This document shows positions 1-8,414 of a stretch of 64,000 bases of DNA, one piece after another. This DNA comes from Bdellovibrionales bacterium Ga0074139. Its GTDB lineage: Bacteria; Bdellovibrionota; Bdellovibrionia; Bdellovibrionales; Bdellovibrionaceae. The notes below the pieces were generated by a model. It was not told the origin of the DNA and did no database searches. It saw only the letters and a list, made by a program, of their open reading frames with translations. The translations under genes and the position numbers were made by a program. The stretch covers positions 1 through 64,000 of the forward strand of contig LNEB01000004.1 of NCBI GenBank assembly GCA_001464795.1, written 5' to 3'. How positions within the stretch are numbered: the first letter of the stretch is position 1; each line of letters opens with the position of its first letter.

Positions 1-1195
1 TAGATCCACCATCAGTGTTTCCATTTGTAGATCCACCATCAGTGTTTCCATTTGTAGATCCACCATCAGTGTTTCCATTTGTAGATCCACCATTTGCATT
101 ACCATTGGCGTTGCCATTTGCATTACCGTTCGCGTTTCCGTTTACTGATCCACCGTTAGAATTACCATTAGCATTACCGTTAGAATTGCCATTCGAATTT
201 CCGTTAGCATTGCCATTCGCATTTCCATTTACAGATCCACCATTGGAATTGCCATTAGCATTACCGTTAGCATTTCCATTTGAGTTACCGTTGGCGTTGC
301 CGTTTGCATTACCATTCGCGTTTCCGTTTACAGATCCACCGTTTGAGTTACCGTTTGAGTTACCGTTGGCATTGCCATTGGCGTTTCCATTGGCATTACC
401 GTTAGAATTGCCATTCGCATTTCCGTTCGCGTTTCCATTTGAGTTACCGTTCGCGTTGCCGTTTGCATTGCCATTTGCGTTTCCGTTCGCGTTGCCGTTC
501 GCGTTGCCGTTTACAGATCCACCGTTTGAATTTCCGTTTGAGTTACCGTTGGCATTGCCATTGGCGTTTCCATTGGCATTACCGTTAGCATTGCCATTCG
601 CATTTCCGTTCGCGTTTCCATTTGAGTTACCGTTCGCGTTTCCGTTTACAGATCCACCATTGGAATTGCCATTAGCATTACCGTTAGCATTTCCATTTGA
701 GTTACCATTCGCATTGCCGTTAGCATTACCGTTCGCGTTGCCGTTTGCATTGCCATTTGCGTTTCCGTTCGCGTTTCCGTTTACAGATCCACCATTAGCA
801 TTACCGTTAGCATTTCCATTTGAGTTACCATTCGCATTGCCGTTAGCATTGCCATTCGCGTTTCCATTTACAGATCCACCATTGGAATTGCCATTTGCAT
901 TTCCATTCGAATTTCCGTTTACAGATCCACCGTTAGAATTGCCGTTGGAATTCCCATTTGAGTTACCATTGGAATTCCCATTATGACCGCCATTGGAATT
1001 ACCATTGTGGCCACCATTTGAGTTGCCATTCGAATTTCCGTTGGAGTTACCGTTCTTACCGCCGTCTTTTCCACCGCCGTGTGAACCGCCATTGGAATTA
1101 CCGTTGTGGCCACCATTTGAGTTGCCGTTAGAATTTCCGTTAGAGTTACCGTTCTTACCGCCGTCTTTTCCGCCGCCGTGTGAACCACCATTAGA
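1..1195. repeat. Tandem repeats coding for Asn-Gly motifs
   Basis: The DNA is built from degenerate 12-bp units coding Asn-Gly-Asn-Ala or Asn-Gly-Asn-Ser, interrupted at irregular intervals by units coding GGSVNGN. Positions 1-81 hold three nearly identical 27-bp units (nine residues each). Further in, around 1060-1200, two larger blocks of about 108 bp are near copies. Third codon positions vary between units while the protein pattern is kept, which suggests selection on the protein and not recent slippage, except in the 27-bp units, which look recently expanded. Confidence 0.85.
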
Positions 1196-1453
1196 GGAGC
1201 CACCATTTTTTGTGCCTCCACCCGCGTTTCCATTTGATCCGTCATTGCCTTGATTGCCTGGACCGGAATTGCCGACACCGCCACCAGAGTTGCCAGTGCA
1301 GAGTTTTGAATTTTTAGAGCAATCAAAGGTTTGACCATTGTTGGTCTTACCGTTTGTAACTTTGGGTGAACTGCTTGTCGCTAAAGCGGGTTGTAGGAAA
1401 AGAAGCGACGAGCATACGACAAATCGAGTGATTTGAATAACGGGACGATTCAT
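1..1453 (-). CDS. Secreted Asn-Gly repeat protein (3' end outside window)
   Basis: This minus-strand frame is open for 484 codons from an ATG at 1453 to the window edge, so the C-terminus is missing. Upstream of the ATG lies GTTGGAGTCCTC, a usable GGAG ribosome site. The N-terminus (MNRPVIQ...LFLQPALA) is a signal peptide of about 25 residues. A short region with two cysteines (FDCSKNSKLC) follows, then a Gly-rich stretch with two GGSHGGGKDGGKNG blocks, and then hundreds of residues of NGNS, NGNA and NGGSVNGN repeats. Towards the window edge the repeat becomes DGGSTNGNT. I recognise no family. Extreme Asn/Gly content with a signal peptide suggests an exported, flexible, surface or matrix protein; that role is inference. 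Other long frames here are mirror images of the repeat and not genes. Confidence 0.82.
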   Translation of the reverse strand, partial: MNRPVIQITRFVVCSSLLFLQPALATSSSPKVTNGKTNNGQTFDCSKNSKLCTGNSGGGVGNSGPGNQGNDGSNGNAGGGTKNGGSSNGGSHGGGKDGGKNGNSNGNSNGNSNGGHNGNSNGGSHGGGKDGGKNGNSNGNSNGNSNGGHNGNSNGGHNGNSNGNSNGNSNGNSNGGSVNGNSNGNANGNSNGGSVNGNANGNANGNANGNSNGNANGNANGGSVNGNANGNANGNANGNANGNANGNANGNSNGNANGNANGNSNGGSVNGNANGNSNGNANGNANGNANGNANGNANGNANGNSNGNSNGGSVNGNANGNANGNANGNANGNANGNSNGNANGNANGNSNGNANGNANGNANGNSNGNSNGGSVNGNANGNANGNANGNSNGNANGNANGNSNGGSVNGNANGNANGNSNGNSNGNANGNSNGGSVNGNANGNANGNANGNANGGSTNGNTDGGSTNGNTDGGSTNGNTDGGS

Positions 1454-1813
1454 GAGGACTCCAACGATTAAAGTTTCACAAGAAAATTCTTTTCTTGTGT
1501 TTGTTTAAGAAAACGCACAATGCCTACATGCAACATTAATGTCAACGCACTGCCAGTAGGAATTCGAATAAGAGGATTATTCGTTCGTGTGGCCAATTGA
1601 ACTCACAGACTTTTATTTTCAGTTGTTATTTCTAGATTTTTCGTTAGAAGTATTAGCTACTTAGCTAATAGTAAAAAGAATAAATGCCGCTCTTTTTCCA
1701 AATCCCTAGGCACCAAATCAACCTATGGAATTTTAATTATTTTGTAAAACATATGTGAATAACCATTCAACATTAGACAAATTTGGACGTCATTTTAAGT
1801 CAACGGGGAATAT
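1454..1813. promoter_or_regulatory. Gene-free stretch with two inverted repeats upstream of the Asn-Gly gene
   Basis: There is no convincing gene in these 360 bases. It must hold the promoter of the Asn-Gly gene and the 3' end of the pgi/protease unit. Two clean inverted repeats stand out: 1565-1583 (CGAATAA, 5-nt loop, TTATTCG) and 1651-1670 (TATTAGCTA, 2-nt spacer, TAGCTAATA). The second has the shape of a dimer-binding operator, and either could also fold in the mRNA leader. I see no clear intrinsic terminator for the gene ending at 1814. Confidence 0.45.
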
Positions 1814-2617
1814 TTACCGACACAGCTCAAGTGAGTGGGTTTTTGATATTTGGCAGAAGTTTTTCTCAAAACTAGCAAAAACATCCCAGTTCGAAAACAT
1901 AGTTTTGGCTTGGCCTTTCACAACACCTATTAAATACCACTTATCAGTTGTTCTAATAAATAAAGGAGCTCCACTGTCGCCCGGCTCGACCCGAGACTCA
2001 GACTGTGAACGCCAAGCACTAGAACCCGTGGCCTTGAGGTCATTGAGTTCTGCTGCCCTTTTGGTGTCCAAACTCATTTCAGCAATAAAGTTGATGGTCA
2101 CGACCGATGGTTTGTAGTTCACGATGTTTTTTTTGATGGCTGATAGATCCTGATCCCTAAGTGGTTGAATAAATTCGAGTGGTGTCAGCATTGGCTGATC
2201 AATTTTAATTAAAGCTAAATCCTCGTCCGGTGAAATTTTACTGGAAAACTTTTGCGCTTTTAATTTTTTTAGTAAGTTTTGGTTAAAGTAAAATTGAGCT
2301 CCCACTTGCAGCGAAGCTTGGGTGATGTACCCAAGCCTAAAAACAGAGCCATCGGGTCTTGTGCGGTACTCATACTGACCAATATCAATTTTAATTTTAT
2401 TAGAGTTGAGCAAGTAAGCATGACTTACACAATGGGCAGCAGTCACAAGAATATGAGGGTTAATAAAAGTGGCCACACAGTAGCTGTTCACAAGCTCATT
2501 TTCTGAATCTTTGCCGTCAGTTGTAATGGCCACAACAGAGTTCCACTGGGAGCTAACAGCTGCTTCTGAGAAAGTTAATGCCTGGGCTTGAATGAACAGA
2601 ACGAAAAAAAGTAGCAT
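1814..2617 (-). CDS. Secreted trypsin-like serine protease (S1 family)
   Basis: A 267-residue protein with a short signal peptide (MLLFFVLFIQAQA). The S1 catalytic triad is visible: His62 in VTAAHC, Asp133 in DEDLALIKI and Ser215 in GDSGAPL. It should be an exported endopeptidase acting in the periplasm or outside the cell. Its start overlaps the pgi stop as TAATG, so it is probably translated by coupling from the pgi transcript. The pairing with a glycolytic gene has no obvious functional logic. The family assignment is secure; the substrate is unknown. Confidence 0.9.
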   Translation of the reverse strand: MLLFFVLFIQAQALTFSEAAVSSQWNSVVAITTDGKDSENELVNSYCVATFINPHILVTAAHCVSHAYLLNSNKIKIDIGQYEYRTRPDGSVFRLGYITQASLQVGAQFYFNQNLLKKLKAQKFSSKISPDEDLALIKIDQPMLTPLEFIQPLRDQDLSAIKKNIVNYKPSVVTINFIAEMSLDTKRAAELNDLKATGSSAWRSQSESRVEPGDSGAPLFIRTTDKWYLIGVVKGQAKTMFSNWDVFASFEKNFCQISKTHSLELCR

Positions 2618-3819
2618 TAGCTTTTTTGCAATTCTTCAAGTGCTAAAATTTTCCCACGCTCGACACCGGGTTGATCGTAGGCATTGATATTGAGAGCTTC
2701 TGCGACAGTGGCCACAACTAACTGCATCAGCATAAAAAAATGTCCCACAGAGGCTTCATCTAATTTTTCATATTTGATTTGTAGCGAGTGGGCCTTTTGT
2801 TCATTCAACGCTTTTTCAGTGGCTAAAGCCTGAGCGGCCAGAAGATCACCCATGGTTTTATTTTTTAATAAGTTTAGCTTACTAAAGATTTGTGGCTTCA
2901 TTGAAAACTGAGACTCGCGGTCTTGAAATCTAAAAAACCAAAAGAACTTGTCTTTCTCCCCGTCCATCATCTGCTGCAAAGTCGAATGTTGATCCACACT
3001 TCCCATGGCAAACATGGGAGTACTGGCTCTGTTGGCGGCTGTATTTTGCCGCGAGAATTGTTTTCCCAAGGATTCAGCCCAAAGCTGCTGCACCCATCTT
3101 CCCATGGAGACTCCAGAACTTGCATAAAACCAAAATACAGTGATCCATTCTTTACGGTCAAAGCTATCGAGCACTTGCGAGCTGATCATTTCAATCACCG
3201 AGTTTTGCTTAAGTGCTGTTTCAGCCCCCACTCTAAATTTTTCTAAATCTAAACCAATTAAAGCGGCTGGTAACATCCCAACAGGGGTCAGAACTGAAAA
3301 TCGTCCCCCAATATCTTTTGAAATTTCTAAAATGGGATGATCATTTTTTTTAGCCCAATCAGTTAATAAATTGGATTCCTGCTCACTGACCACAGCCACC
3401 ATTTGACCTAAGTCATGAAACTCTTGATAAAGAGCTTCCAGTAAGCAGAGAGTTTCAATTGTAGATCCACTTTTAGATGAACAGACCCAAGCCGTTCTAT
3501 TGGGATTTTTAATTTTTTTTGCTAGGTTTTTAAATTGCACAGGATCTACATTTTCAAAAAACAGAATCTCACTTTTAAAAAAACAATCTTGAATCACTTG
3601 AGGACCCAGTGAACTTCCACCGATTCCAATGACAGCCACTTGGTCATACAGACCCTGCCATTGCTGGGCCAGCTTCGTACATGATTCCCAAATTTGTTTT
3701 CTTTGAGTGATCTGATGAAAGCCCAAGCTATTGTTCTTGATGACTTGATCAAATGAAGAAGCCGCTAGAGATTGATTTTTGCTACTTGAATGAGAGTGGG
3801 AAAAATTGAGTTTTATCAC
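2617..3819 (-). CDS. pgi: Glucose-6-phosphate isomerase
   Basis: Converts glucose 6-phosphate to fructose 6-phosphate in glycolysis and gluconeogenesis. This is a compact 400-residue version; the E. coli enzyme is near 550. Diagnostic segments are GIGGSSLGP (65-73), SSKSGSTIE (114-122), IGGRFSVLTPVG near residue 170, the WAESLGKQ glutamate segment, QHSTLQ, and the C-terminal GVERGK with the catalytic lysine. It would receive the glucose 6-phosphate made by the PTS operon at 28443-33575. The trypsin-like gene follows with a one-base overlap. Confidence 0.95.
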   Translation of the reverse strand: MIKLNFSHSHSSSKNQSLAASSFDQVIKNNSLGFHQITQRKQIWESCTKLAQQWQGLYDQVAVIGIGGSSLGPQVIQDCFFKSEILFFENVDPVQFKNLAKKIKNPNRTAWVCSSKSGSTIETLCLLEALYQEFHDLGQMVAVVSEQESNLLTDWAKKNDHPILEISKDIGGRFSVLTPVGMLPAALIGLDLEKFRVGAETALKQNSVIEMISSQVLDSFDRKEWITVFWFYASSGVSMGRWVQQLWAESLGKQFSRQNTAANRASTPMFAMGSVDQHSTLQQMMDGEKDKFFWFFRFQDRESQFSMKPQIFSKLNLLKNKTMGDLLAAQALATEKALNEQKAHSLQIKYEKLDEASVGHFFMLMQLVVATVAEALNINAYDQPGVERGKILALEELQKS

Positions 3820-3866
3820 ACTTCAAAGCCTAGCCTTAGGATTTACAAGAAAAAAGACCTCTAGCG

Positions 3867-4649
3867 TTAGTTATTCAGGGATTTCAAAACCAATTCGAGT
3901 TGAAGCTTTAAATTAATTTTAGGATCAAATAGCAATTGCCTAAAAAGTTGACTGTAAAGGGCCTCGTACTGCTTAGGATTGTACCATGTGGGTTGAGATT
4001 GGATGGCTGGAACTGCTGCATCACCAGAACTTAAACTTGCCATTTGATTGAGTAGTCTTTGCTTTTGAATCAATAAAATCCCAGGAGTCACCCATAGGGT
4101 TGAGGATTTTAAAGTCGAAATGGAACCTAATACGCATTGAGCATGAAACCGAGCCGCGTTCATAAATAGTTTTTTAACATCAATTTCTTTAATTTTTTGC
4201 AGAAGCTCGGGGGTCAAAGGATGGGCTCGATTTTTAAGTTCAAGTAAACAAAACTCGAGAATATTCAAATTATAGGACAGCAATGTCAGAGGATTAATAG
4301 ATAATAGACTTTTTAATGAGCTATCAATTTGGGTCATAATAAGCGTGATAGAATCAGTTTTGTTAAGCTTTGTAAGTTTGACTTTAAAATTTTCAAATCG
4401 ATCTTTTACAAGCTTAATATGCAATTGATGATCAAACAGGGAATCCCTTGGCAAAACAACGATGGCCTTTGGATTTTCTAAATTCTTTCTTAATTCTTGA
4501 TTACTTTGACCCTCATGGATCAAAAGTTCCACAGCTTGAGGAGTCAAGTTTTCGTCACTGAGGCGATAAAAAAGGATCGAAAAAAAAGGCAAAATTATGA
4601 ATATAAATATGAGAGTGGGAATGATTTGTTTTACTTTTTGCAAGCTCAA
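3867..4649 (-). CDS. Membrane-anchored protein of unknown function downstream of feoB
   Basis: 260 residues with one N-terminal hydrophobic segment (about residues 9-27, ending FFSILFY) followed by a mostly alpha-helical soluble part, probably facing the periplasm. I recognise no family. The start is TTG at 4649, one base after the feoB stop, with CCGGAG about nine bases upstream, so it is the third gene of a feoA-feoB unit. The context makes a role linked to iron uptake possible but nothing in the protein shows it: there is no Cys/His cluster. The alternative is simple co-transcription. Confidence 0.75.
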   Translation of the reverse strand: MSLQKVKQIIPTLIFIFIILPFFSILFYRLSDENLTPQAVELLIHEGQSNQELRKNLENPKAIVVLPRDSLFDHQLHIKLVKDRFENFKVKLTKLNKTDSITLIMTQIDSSLKSLLSINPLTLLSYNLNILEFCLLELKNRAHPLTPELLQKIKEIDVKKLFMNAARFHAQCVLGSISTLKSSTLWVTPGILLIQKQRLLNQMASLSSGDAAVPAIQSQPTWYNPKQYEALYSQLFRQLLFDPKINLKLQLELVLKSLNN

Positions 4650-4650
4650 A

Positions 4651-6501
4651 TTAAGAAACTCCGGTGGCCCTTAGTATTTGCACAATGATAACTGCTAAAG
4701 CATAGGCAGCCGCATTGTAAACCACAAGCTGTAGTGTGGCGAGCTTCCAACTTTGAGACTCTTTGACCATCACACCAACAGTGCTTAAACACTGTAGGGC
4801 GATCATAAAGAAAAATATCAATCCCCACATAACAGCCGGTGTGTAAATTAATTTTCCTTCAGAATTTTTAGCATTTTGTAGCTTTTCAATAAGCCCCGTA
4901 TCCCCTGCTTCCTCGTCTGATTTATAAAGCACAGCCAAAGTGGATACAAAAACTTCCCGGGCTGCAAAGGCTGCAATCAGCCCCACGCCACCCCGCCAAT
5001 CAAGCCCCATGGGTTCAAACACAGGCTCTAATTTTTTTCCTGCGATACCTAAATAGCTGACCTCGAGTTGAGTTTGCTGATCATGAATTTCTTCGTTGTA
5101 CCTAGGAAAGTTCATTCCTAACCACAAAAATACTGACAAAACAAAGATCACGGGGCCTGCACGAGTGATGAAAGATTTTGTTTTATTCCAGGCCTGTAAA
5201 AATAAAGTTTTGAGCCTTGGCATTCTGTAGATGGGAAGCTCCATAAGTAAAAAGGAAGGAGCCTCCAGCTTCACGAACCGATTTAAAAGTCCAGCGGCCA
5301 TCGTCGCCACAAACATTGAGATGAGATAAAGACTTGCTAGCACTAAACCTGGCTTCCAAGCGGCTTCGTTCCAAAAAATAAACCCCAAAAGTAATCCATA
5401 CACAGGAAGCCTAGCGGAACAACTTAAGAGTGGGATGATCATTCTGGCCACCCACTTTTCCCGGGGAGAGCTGATATTACGGGTCGCCATCAAAGCCGGT
5501 ACTGCGCAGGCGTAACCTGATAAAAAGGGTACAAAACTTCGACCGGATAAACCGATCAAAGAAAAAGGCCGATCGATAATGGTAGCTGCACGGGCCAAGT
5601 AGCCTGAGCCTTCAAGAGCTGATAAGAGAAAGAAAAGAATAAATATTTGTGGGACAAAAACAAATACAGCAGCAAAACTTGTGATAATTCCATCTGATAA
5701 AAACTGAGACCACAAACTTTCAGGAAGCTGGGCTATTAAAATTTCTGAAACTGATAAAAATAGAGATTCAACAAGATCCATCACTGGAGCCGCCAGCCAG
5801 TAAACGCTTGTGAATAATAAAAACATGATCGCAAAAAAACTAATGTAGCCTAAAAAAGGATGCAAAAAAACCTGATCGATTTTTAAAGTAGGACCCCATA
5901 CTTTTTCCATGGAAGATCCAGCTTGAGGCACAACCAAAGCTGAAAGTTTGAGGCTTTCTTGAATATCATGATCCAGATCAGGCTCAGGATTTTTATTGAA
6001 ACTAAAATCTTGATGAACAAACTTTTTAAGCCCACCAATGAGGGCATCAAGGCCTCCGCCTAAATGCCCATCCACTAGAAACAAAGGAGCTTGAAATTGA
6101 GTTTCCAAAGCTGAGAGTTGAAGCTTGATATTTTGTTTATTTAACAGATCTTTCATCGTCAGCACAATCATCATGGGATAGCCCATGCGCTGAACCTGAA
6201 GGGCTAAAACCAAATGCCGGGACAACTGGGTGGGATCTAAAACTAAAATAACGGCGTCTGCTTTTTTTTCTTTTAAAAGCTTAAGTGTCACTTCTTCGTC
6301 TTCTGATTTGGGATGAAGCGAGTAAGTCCCCGGAGAGTCGATCACTTCTATTCCAGGCCCATTCCAATGAGCAGCCAAAGACCCAGACATATAATCCACA
6401 GTGGAGCCTGGGTAGTTAACAACCTTAGTCTGACTACCCGTTAACCAATTATAAAGTGTCGATTTCCCGCTGTTGGGGGGTCCCACAAGAATAAACTTCA
6501 T
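4651..6501 (-). CDS. feoB: Ferrous iron transporter FeoB
   Basis: Inner-membrane Fe(II) permease with an N-terminal G-protein domain, 616 residues (shorter than the 770 of E. coli). G1 is GPPNSGKST (7-15), G2 lies in NYPGSTVDY, and G3 is DSPGTYSL. The usual NMxD G4 motif reads TMKD, with Thr for Asn. Gate-type segments with the conserved SCSARLPVYG motif and several membrane helices follow. Its ATG overlaps the feoA stop (ATGA), so the two are translationally coupled. No Fur-type box was obvious upstream. Confidence 0.95.
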   Translation of the reverse strand: MKFILVGPPNSGKSTLYNWLTGSQTKVVNYPGSTVDYMSGSLAAHWNGPGIEVIDSPGTYSLHPKSEDEEVTLKLLKEKKADAVILVLDPTQLSRHLVLALQVQRMGYPMMIVLTMKDLLNKQNIKLQLSALETQFQAPLFLVDGHLGGGLDALIGGLKKFVHQDFSFNKNPEPDLDHDIQESLKLSALVVPQAGSSMEKVWGPTLKIDQVFLHPFLGYISFFAIMFLLFTSVYWLAAPVMDLVESLFLSVSEILIAQLPESLWSQFLSDGIITSFAAVFVFVPQIFILFFLLSALEGSGYLARAATIIDRPFSLIGLSGRSFVPFLSGYACAVPALMATRNISSPREKWVARMIIPLLSCSARLPVYGLLLGFIFWNEAAWKPGLVLASLYLISMFVATMAAGLLNRFVKLEAPSFLLMELPIYRMPRLKTLFLQAWNKTKSFITRAGPVIFVLSVFLWLGMNFPRYNEEIHDQQTQLEVSYLGIAGKKLEPVFEPMGLDWRGGVGLIAAFAAREVFVSTLAVLYKSDEEAGDTGLIEKLQNAKNSEGKLIYTPAVMWGLIFFFMIALQCLSTVGVMVKESQSWKLATLQLVVYNAAAYALAVIIVQILRATGVS

Positions 6502-6698
6502 TTTACAGGCTCCAATTGCAGACAGGCAAATTCGTCTTGTCTAAGGGATAACAAACCCTGAGAGGTTTGTATCACTTGCGGCCCCTTAAAAGGCATGAGG
6601 TGATGGATTTTTAAAAATTGTCCTTGGCTGAGACCTAATTCCTTAAGTCTTTCTGTAAGCTCTTTGTGACCTTGAATTTGTACAATCCTGTAATCCAT
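6498..6698 (-). CDS. feoA: Ferrous iron transport protein A
   Basis: Small SH3-like cytosolic partner of FeoB, 66 residues from the ATG at 6698. The pattern ELTERLKELGLSQGQ and the following short beta strands fit FeoA. A longer in-frame start (TTG at 6770) would add 24 residues outside the usual FeoA length, so I prefer the ATG, although its ribosome site is weak. The stop TGA overlaps the feoB ATG. Function is inferred from family and operon. Confidence 0.85.
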   Translation of the reverse strand: MDYRIVQIQGHKELTERLKELGLSQGQFLKIHHLMPFKGPQVIQTSQGLLSLRQDEFACLQLEPVK

Positions 6699-6781
6699 AA
6701 TTAGTAAATACCAGGGCTTAGGGCCTGTTTCAAAATTGAACCTATTAATGAAAACCACTTGATAATCCAAGCCTGGGACTC

Positions 6782-6845
6782 GACCTAGGACCTATTTTCT
6801 GGCCTTTGGGTTAAGTCCTAAGACCTTCATCCCGATCCCTAGGTC
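6782..6845. promoter_or_regulatory. Nested inverted repeats between feoA and a divergent gene
   Basis: Between the divergent feoA and the gene at 6849 lie arms GACCTAGG (6782-6789) and CCTAGGTC (6838-6845), with inner arms AGGAC (6787-6791) and GTCCT (6825-6829). This could fold in RNA or bind a regulator of both genes. It is not a recognisable Fur box. Confidence is in the repeats, not the role. Confidence 0.35.
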
Positions 6846-6848
6846 TAG

Positions 6849-7811
6849 ATGAAAACACAAAAAACCACTTTGATTGTTCTATTCTCACTGTTCTCACAAC
6901 TTCTTCAGGCAGAAGATGTGATTTATTTTCACCCTCAAAGCGATCAGCTTTCCGAGTTCGTGGTCGAAAATCCCACAACAGAAGCCGAAGAATTCTGGGT
7001 TTTGATTTATCAAAATGAATTTGTTGAGGAAACTCACTTTGAAATCCCAGCTCTATCTAAGAAAAAAGTTCTGGTGAAAGATCTCAAAACACCGGATCAG
7101 GATTTCACAGTCCTCATCAAAAACCCTTTAGTCCAATTACCCAAAGAGTTTCAAAAAGACACTTCGACTTTGTTTGAAAAATCAGTTCTGCCCGATCAGA
7201 AAATTCAGATCTCACCCATTAACCTATGGGTTCACACTCAAACGATCCAAATTGAATTTTTAGATCATCAAAGAAATATTTTAAAAACTGAAAACTTTGA
7301 ATCAGCCAGTTACATGAAGTCCCTGAACCTTGAGATCACAACACCAAAGAATTGTTATAAAATTCGCGCTAAAAGCCCGCAAAAAATCACATTCCCACCT
7401 CTCAATCAAATGAAAGCACAAGTGGATCATTCCAGAAAACCTGATTCTACAGAAGCTGTTGTTGCCTACTTTTTAGTCGAAAACGGGGATCGCTCAAGTT
7501 TTATTGCACCCATCAAAAAACCAGAGCTGATTGAAAAGGCCAGACAGGAAATCACAAACTTTCAAGGCTTTATGGTCTTTGCAGAAATTGATTTTAACGA
7601 AAATGATGTGAATCGAAATTTGTTAAATCCTAATAAGCCCTATTGGAATTGGAAAATCACCGAAGTCACAGGACTTGCACAAATTGGCGCAACCTGGTGC
7701 CAAGCTTACCCTGAGATGATTGAAAGAATGCTGTTTCAGCTGATTAATCAAAAACAAGTTTGTTTCAAGGGTCAACGGATTATTCGAGAGTTGAAGCCTG
7801 AAGAGCTTTAG
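6849..7811 (+). CDS. Secreted protein of unknown function
   Basis: 320 residues with a signal peptide (MKTQKTT...LLQAED). The mature part is rich in beta-strand-like stretches, for example FVVENPTTEAEEFWVLIYQNEF, here noted only by its pattern of alternating hydrophobics, which looks like an immunoglobulin-like or adhesin-like fold. There are three cysteines and no catalytic motif that I recognise. Likely periplasmic. It is monocistronic or first in a unit with the next two genes. Confidence 0.7.
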   Translation: MKTQKTTLIVLFSLFSQLLQAEDVIYFHPQSDQLSEFVVENPTTEAEEFWVLIYQNEFVEETHFEIPALSKKKVLVKDLKTPDQDFTVLIKNPLVQLPKEFQKDTSTLFEKSVLPDQKIQISPINLWVHTQTIQIEFLDHQRNILKTENFESASYMKSLNLEITTPKNCYKIRAKSPQKITFPPLNQMKAQVDHSRKPDSTEAVVAYFLVENGDRSSFIAPIKKPELIEKARQEITNFQGFMVFAEIDFNENDVNRNLLNPNKPYWNWKITEVTGLAQIGATWCQAYPEMIERMLFQLINQKQVCFKGQRIIRELKPEEL

Positions 7812-7861
7812 GGCTTGAAAAGGCTCTAGACACACCTTAAAAGAGATGGTGAAGTTTACTT

Positions 7862-8338
7862 GTGAAAATACTAATCTTGATTATATTAATCATAACAAAA
7901 AGCTCATTAGTCTTCAGTGCCAATGAACAATGCAACGGAAATAAAACTTCAAAGCTAATGGTTACAGGTTCTGGACCCTATTCCTATGAAATTTTGAACT
8001 CAAGTTATCAATTTAAAATTGATGGTTCTAAAGACAGCTTTGATGGCTTTATCGACAAAGAAGCAATTAAAAGGCTCTTCATGTCCTGCTCGCCTATCAC
8101 TGCAATTTGTTTGAATCAAAAATCTATCAAATTAGATACAGGATCTATCGAGGTCTCATTTAAGATAAGTCCAGACCCAAGTCCTAAGCCTCAAAATATT
8201 ATTCTTTCAACAAATCCGCCTTTACCTGAGAAAGTTAAAAACTGTCTTAAGAAAAAGTGGTCATCACTCGAGATGCCAACTCCAAGCACCGAAACAAATG
8301 CGAAATTGACGATTGATTTTAAATCTGTCAGAAAATAA
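7862..8338 (+). CDS. Small secreted protein of unknown function
   Basis: 158 residues starting at GTG 7862, with a strongly hydrophobic leader (KILILIILIITKSSLVFSA) consistent with a signal peptide. Five cysteines in the mature part (CNG, MSCS, ICLN and NCLK segments) suggest disulfides in the periplasm. No family recognised. The preceding gene ends 50 bases upstream. Confidence 0.65.
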   Translation: MKILILIILIITKSSLVFSANEQCNGNKTSKLMVTGSGPYSYEILNSSYQFKIDGSKDSFDGFIDKEAIKRLFMSCSPITAICLNQKSIKLDTGSIEVSFKISPDPSPKPQNIILSTNPPLPEKVKNCLKKKWSSLEMPTPSTETNAKLTIDFKSVRK

Positions 8339-8414
8339 AAGTCAGATAGAAATAATCGATTAGGTTTAAAAGCACCAATTGCGGCCACTACTTTTTTCTG
8401 ATTAACTTAAAAAT

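Noticed and set aside
1-1200. CRISPR-like array
   Set aside because: Repeats are contiguous codon repeats with no unique spacers and no cas genes.
15-1338. Long open frames on both strands (FPFVDPP-type on plus, another frame on minus) in the first 1.3 kb
   Set aside because: They are shadows of the Asn-Gly repeat; no ribosome site or signal, and composition is a mirror of the true frame that begins with a signal peptide at 1453.
6771-6848. Fur box before feoA
   Set aside because: The inverted repeats here are GC-containing and do not fit a GATAAT-type pattern.
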